Shown here: positions 6,084 through 7,912 of the stretch, one piece after another | Layout: each line of letters opens with the position of its first letter | Position numbering within the stretch: the first letter of the stretch is position 1 | Assembly (NCBI GenBank): GCA_023386395.1 | Contig: JAEWJV010000236.1 | Span: 1-7,912 of the forward strand | DNA from: Bacteroidota bacterium | Lineage (GTDB): Bacteria; Bacteroidota; Bacteroidia; Chitinophagales; Chitinophagaceae | Length of the DNA stretch: 7,912 nucleotides | Direction of reading: 5' to 3' | The notes under the pieces: model-generated | What the model was told of the DNA's origin: nothing | Databases searched by the model: none | The model's input: only the letters and a program-made list of their open reading frames with translations | Translations under genes and position numbers: made by a program

Positions 6084-6236
6084 TGTTTGCAAAAAATTTA
6101 GAATGATTTGTATGTTACCATCTTTTGTATTTCAATTAAGCACGGTTGTGTCACTCCCTTGTGCTGCATATTTTTATGTCGGCAAAGCCTCTATGCACTT
6201 TTGTGATTTATGCTTTTAACAGCAAACATAGAACCG
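6084..6236 (-). other. 153-bp non-coding spacer inside the his operon
   Basis: The other his genes in the window abut or overlap, yet hisF and hisIE are 153 bp apart. The spacer holds an inverted repeat TGCATA (6165-6170) / TATGCA (6192-6197), a small GGCAAAGCC hairpin (6181-6189) between its arms, and GCAC/GTGC arms at 6140-6143 and 6161-6164. No exact TAnnTTTG box was found reading toward hisIE. The structure is compatible with a dispersed intergenic repeat, an attenuator-like or processing element, or chance. A 23-codon minus-strand reading frame (6169-6098) lies in it but has no supporting features. Confidence 0.4.
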
Positions 6237-6995
6237 CTACGCTATTCGCACATTTACACCTTCTTTTCTTAAAAACGTTTTCAGATCAGGGATGCTTATT
6301 TCTTTATAATGAAATAAACTTGCGGCCAATGCTGCATCTGCCCCTGCTTCAAACACATCTGCAAAATGCTGCATATTGCCCGCACCGCCACTCGCAATAA
6401 CCGGAACTGATGAAAATGATTCTACTTCTTTTATTAACTCATTGGCAAAACCCTGCTTGGTTCCATCATGATTAATAGAGGTTAATAAAATTTCACCAGC
6501 TCCCAAACCAATCGCCTGCTTCATCCATTCAATTGCATTCATCGTTGTTGCCACACGCCCACCATTTAAATAAACAAGCCAGTTATCATTTTCAAACTTT
6601 GTATCCACCGCCAGCACCGTGCATTGTGTCCCGAATTGATTAGCGATTTCTGTTATCAACCCAGGCCTTTTAATAGCCGCGGTATTGATGGAAACTTTAT
6701 CTGCACCGGCATTTAATAAAACACTCACATCTTCAACAGAGCTTATGCCACCTCCAACTGTAAAAGGAATATTGATGGCTGATGCTACTTTATTTACCAG
6801 TTCTAATAACGTTTTGCGTTTCTCATTCGTGGCAGTAATATCTAAAAATACCAGTTCATCTGCGCCTTGTTCTGCATAAATTGAAGCGAGCTCAACTGCA
6901 TCACCGGCATCGCGTATATTCACGAAGTTTACGCCCTTTACCGTGCGGCCATCCTTTACGTCAAGACAGGGAATGATTCTTTTTGTAAGCGGCAT
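6237..6995 (-). CDS. hisF: Imidazole glycerol phosphate synthase, cyclase subunit
   Basis: With HisH it turns PRFAR plus ammonia from glutamine into imidazole glycerol phosphate and AICAR, the latter feeding purine synthesis. 252 aa, the full (beta/alpha)8-barrel length. The two catalytic aspartates are visible: D12 in [15 protein letters not shown] and D131 in VLAVDTK, one residue off Thermotoga numbering D11/D130. Phosphate-binding loops are GGGI at 81-84 and the ASGGAG loop in the C-terminal half; FLDITAT (50-56) and [10 protein letters not shown] are also classic. The start ATG immediately follows the hisA stop codon (TAA then ATG with no gap), implying translational coupling and matched dosage. 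Cytosolic, complexed with HisH. Confidence 0.97.
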   Translation of the reverse strand: MPLTKRIIPCLDVKDGRTVKGVNFVNIRDAGDAVELASIYAEQGADELVFLDITATNEKRKTLLELVNKVASAINIPFTVGGGISSVEDVSVLLNAGADKVSINTAAIKRPGLITEIANQFGTQCTVLAVDTKFENDNWLVYLNGGRVATTMNAIEWMKQAIGLGAGEILLTSINHDGTKQGFANELIKEVESFSSVPVIASGGAGNMQHFADVFEAGADAALAASLFHYKEISIPDLKTFLRKEGVNVRIA

Positions 6996-7718
6996 TTATT
7001 GCAAATATTTTTTTAATTGTGATAATTGAATTCTTCCTTCATATAAAGCTTTGCCTATGATAACGCCTGTACAACCGATGGTATTTAATTCATCCACATC
7101 ATCAATAACGGTAACACCGCCACTGGCAATTAAATGCAGTTGGGGGAATTTCGCCAGTATCTTTTTATATAAATCAACAGATGTGCCCTGCAGCAAACCA
7201 TCTTTTGAAATATCAGTGCAAAAGATATTGTTGATCCCTTTATTTATATAAGCACTTATATAATTGAAGATATTTATGTTGGCTGATTGCTGCCAGCCAT
7301 GTATCATAATATTTTCATCTTTTACATCAGCGCCTAATAAGATTTTATCTGCGCCAAATTGTTTTATCCAGCCTTCAACCACTTCCGGTTGTTTTACGGC
7401 AATGCTGCCAATGTTAAAGAATGTAGCGCCTGCCTTTAAAACATTTTGAACATCGCTGGTTGTTTTAATGCCGCCGCCAAAATCAATCTTCAGCTTTGTG
7501 GCGTTAGCAACGGCTTCCAATGTTTTTATATTAACAATCTTACCTTGTTGTGCGCCATCCAAATCAACCATATGCAAACGCTGTATGCCTGCATCTTCAA
7601 ATTCCTTTGCTACATCAACAGGTGATTCGTTATAGATTTTTTTTGTATCATAATCACCTTGCGAAAGCCTTACACATTTGCCATCTATAACATCTATTGC
7701 CGGAATGATTTCAATCAT
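6996..7718 (-). CDS. hisA: ProFAR isomerase (phosphoribosylformimino-5-aminoimidazole carboxamide ribotide isomerase)
   Basis: Catalyses the Amadori rearrangement of ProFAR to PRFAR, between HisIE and HisHF. 240 aa, a typical half-barrel-duplicated (beta/alpha)8 enzyme like HisF. D9 in IPAIDVIDGKCVRLSQGDY is the catalytic base and D131 in LLGADVKD the acid; T168-D169 in CTDISKDG, GGGI at 81-84 and SGGV near the C-terminus form the conserved substrate and phosphate sites. MVDLDGA (50-56) separates HisA from HisF, which has LDITAT there. The start overlaps the hisH stop by 4 bp (ATGA) and the stop abuts the hisF ATG, so the three are one operon with coupled translation. Confidence 0.97.
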   Translation of the reverse strand: MIEIIPAIDVIDGKCVRLSQGDYDTKKIYNESPVDVAKEFEDAGIQRLHMVDLDGAQQGKIVNIKTLEAVANATKLKIDFGGGIKTTSDVQNVLKAGATFFNIGSIAVKQPEVVEGWIKQFGADKILLGADVKDENIMIHGWQQSANINIFNYISAYINKGINNIFCTDISKDGLLQGTSVDLYKKILAKFPQLHLIASGGVTVIDDVDELNTIGCTGVIIGKALYEGRIQLSQLKKYLQ

Positions 7719-7912
7719 AATTCAATAAAGTTTTTCAATATTTTCTCTCCTGCTTTGCCCGATTTCTCCGGGTGAAACTGTGTAGCATAAAAATTATCTT
7801 TTTGTAATGCAGCGCTGTATTCAATTCCATAATTAGCTGTTGCTGCTGTATGTGCTGATTTCTCCACATAATAACTATGCACGAAATATACATACGCTTC
7901 TTCACTCAATCC
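7715..7912 (-). CDS. hisH: Imidazole glycerol phosphate synthase, glutaminase subunit (C-terminal part only)
   Basis: The last 65 codons of hisH; the gene continues beyond the right edge, so the start and the nucleophilic cysteine are outside the window. It is a class I glutamine amidotransferase that feeds ammonia to HisF. Visible are YVYFVHSYYV, a HisH hallmark, then YGIEYSAAL and the catalytic His and Glu in ATQFHPEKSG, ending with a short helix NFIEL. The open frame continues unbroken through base 7912 with Gly-Leu before SEE; the TTG at 7909 is an internal Leu codon, not a start. The stop overlaps the hisA start by 4 bp. Confidence 0.95.
   Translation of the reverse strand, partial: GLSEEAYVYFVHSYYVEKSAHTAATANYGIEYSAALQKDNFYATQFHPEKSGKAGEKILKNFIEL

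Noticed and set aside
6098..6169. 23-codon minus-strand reading frame in the hisF-hisIE spacer, as a possible his leader peptide
   Set aside because: It has one His only, no run of His codons, no ribosome binding site, and lies inside the operon rather than at its head.

Overview
The window looks like chromosomal DNA from a member of the Bacteroidota, most likely Chitinophagaceae or a close relative. The grounds are low GC content, almost no Shine-Dalgarno sequences, several Bacteroidota-type -7 promoter boxes (TAnnTTTG), the hisH-hisA-hisF-hisIE gene order, and the protein styles seen. The assignment is inference from sequence style, not a database result.

Left part, plus strand (42-4422): six genes follow one another. 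They are a secreted or envelope protein of unknown function, a monofunctional peptidoglycan transglycosylase (mtgA), a class I PLP aminotransferase of the methionine/kynurenine aminotransferase type, a small secreted protein of unknown function, a DUF2236/MpaB-type putative haem oxygenase, and a small polyhydroxyalkanoate-system family protein. The gaps (17-171 bp) and separate promoter-like boxes suggest several short transcription units. No pathway clearly joins these genes.

Right part, minus strand (4435-7912): transcription runs leftward through hisH (only its C-terminal end is in the window), hisA, hisF and hisIE, which carry the central steps of histidine synthesis. HisIE makes ProFAR from PR-ATP, HisA isomerises it to PRFAR, and HisH/HisF convert PRFAR to imidazole glycerol phosphate and AICAR. 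hisH and hisA overlap by 4 bp and hisA and hisF abut, but a 153-bp spacer separates hisF from hisIE. Downstream on the same strand, but with its own promoter-like box, lies an AraC-family regulator with a PchR-like DNA-binding domain and an unusual cysteine cluster. It converges with the plus-strand genes, leaving only 12 bp between stop codons.

I found no rRNA, tRNA, CRISPR array, insertion sequence or phage gene, and no gap above 171 bp. The content is mainly ordinary metabolism and cell envelope. The points most worth a second look are the Cys-cluster regulator and the dyad in its promoter, the long inverted repeat centred on the promoter and start codon of the first gene, the MpaB-type protein with its conserved Arg/Thr/His, and the odd spacer inside the his operon.
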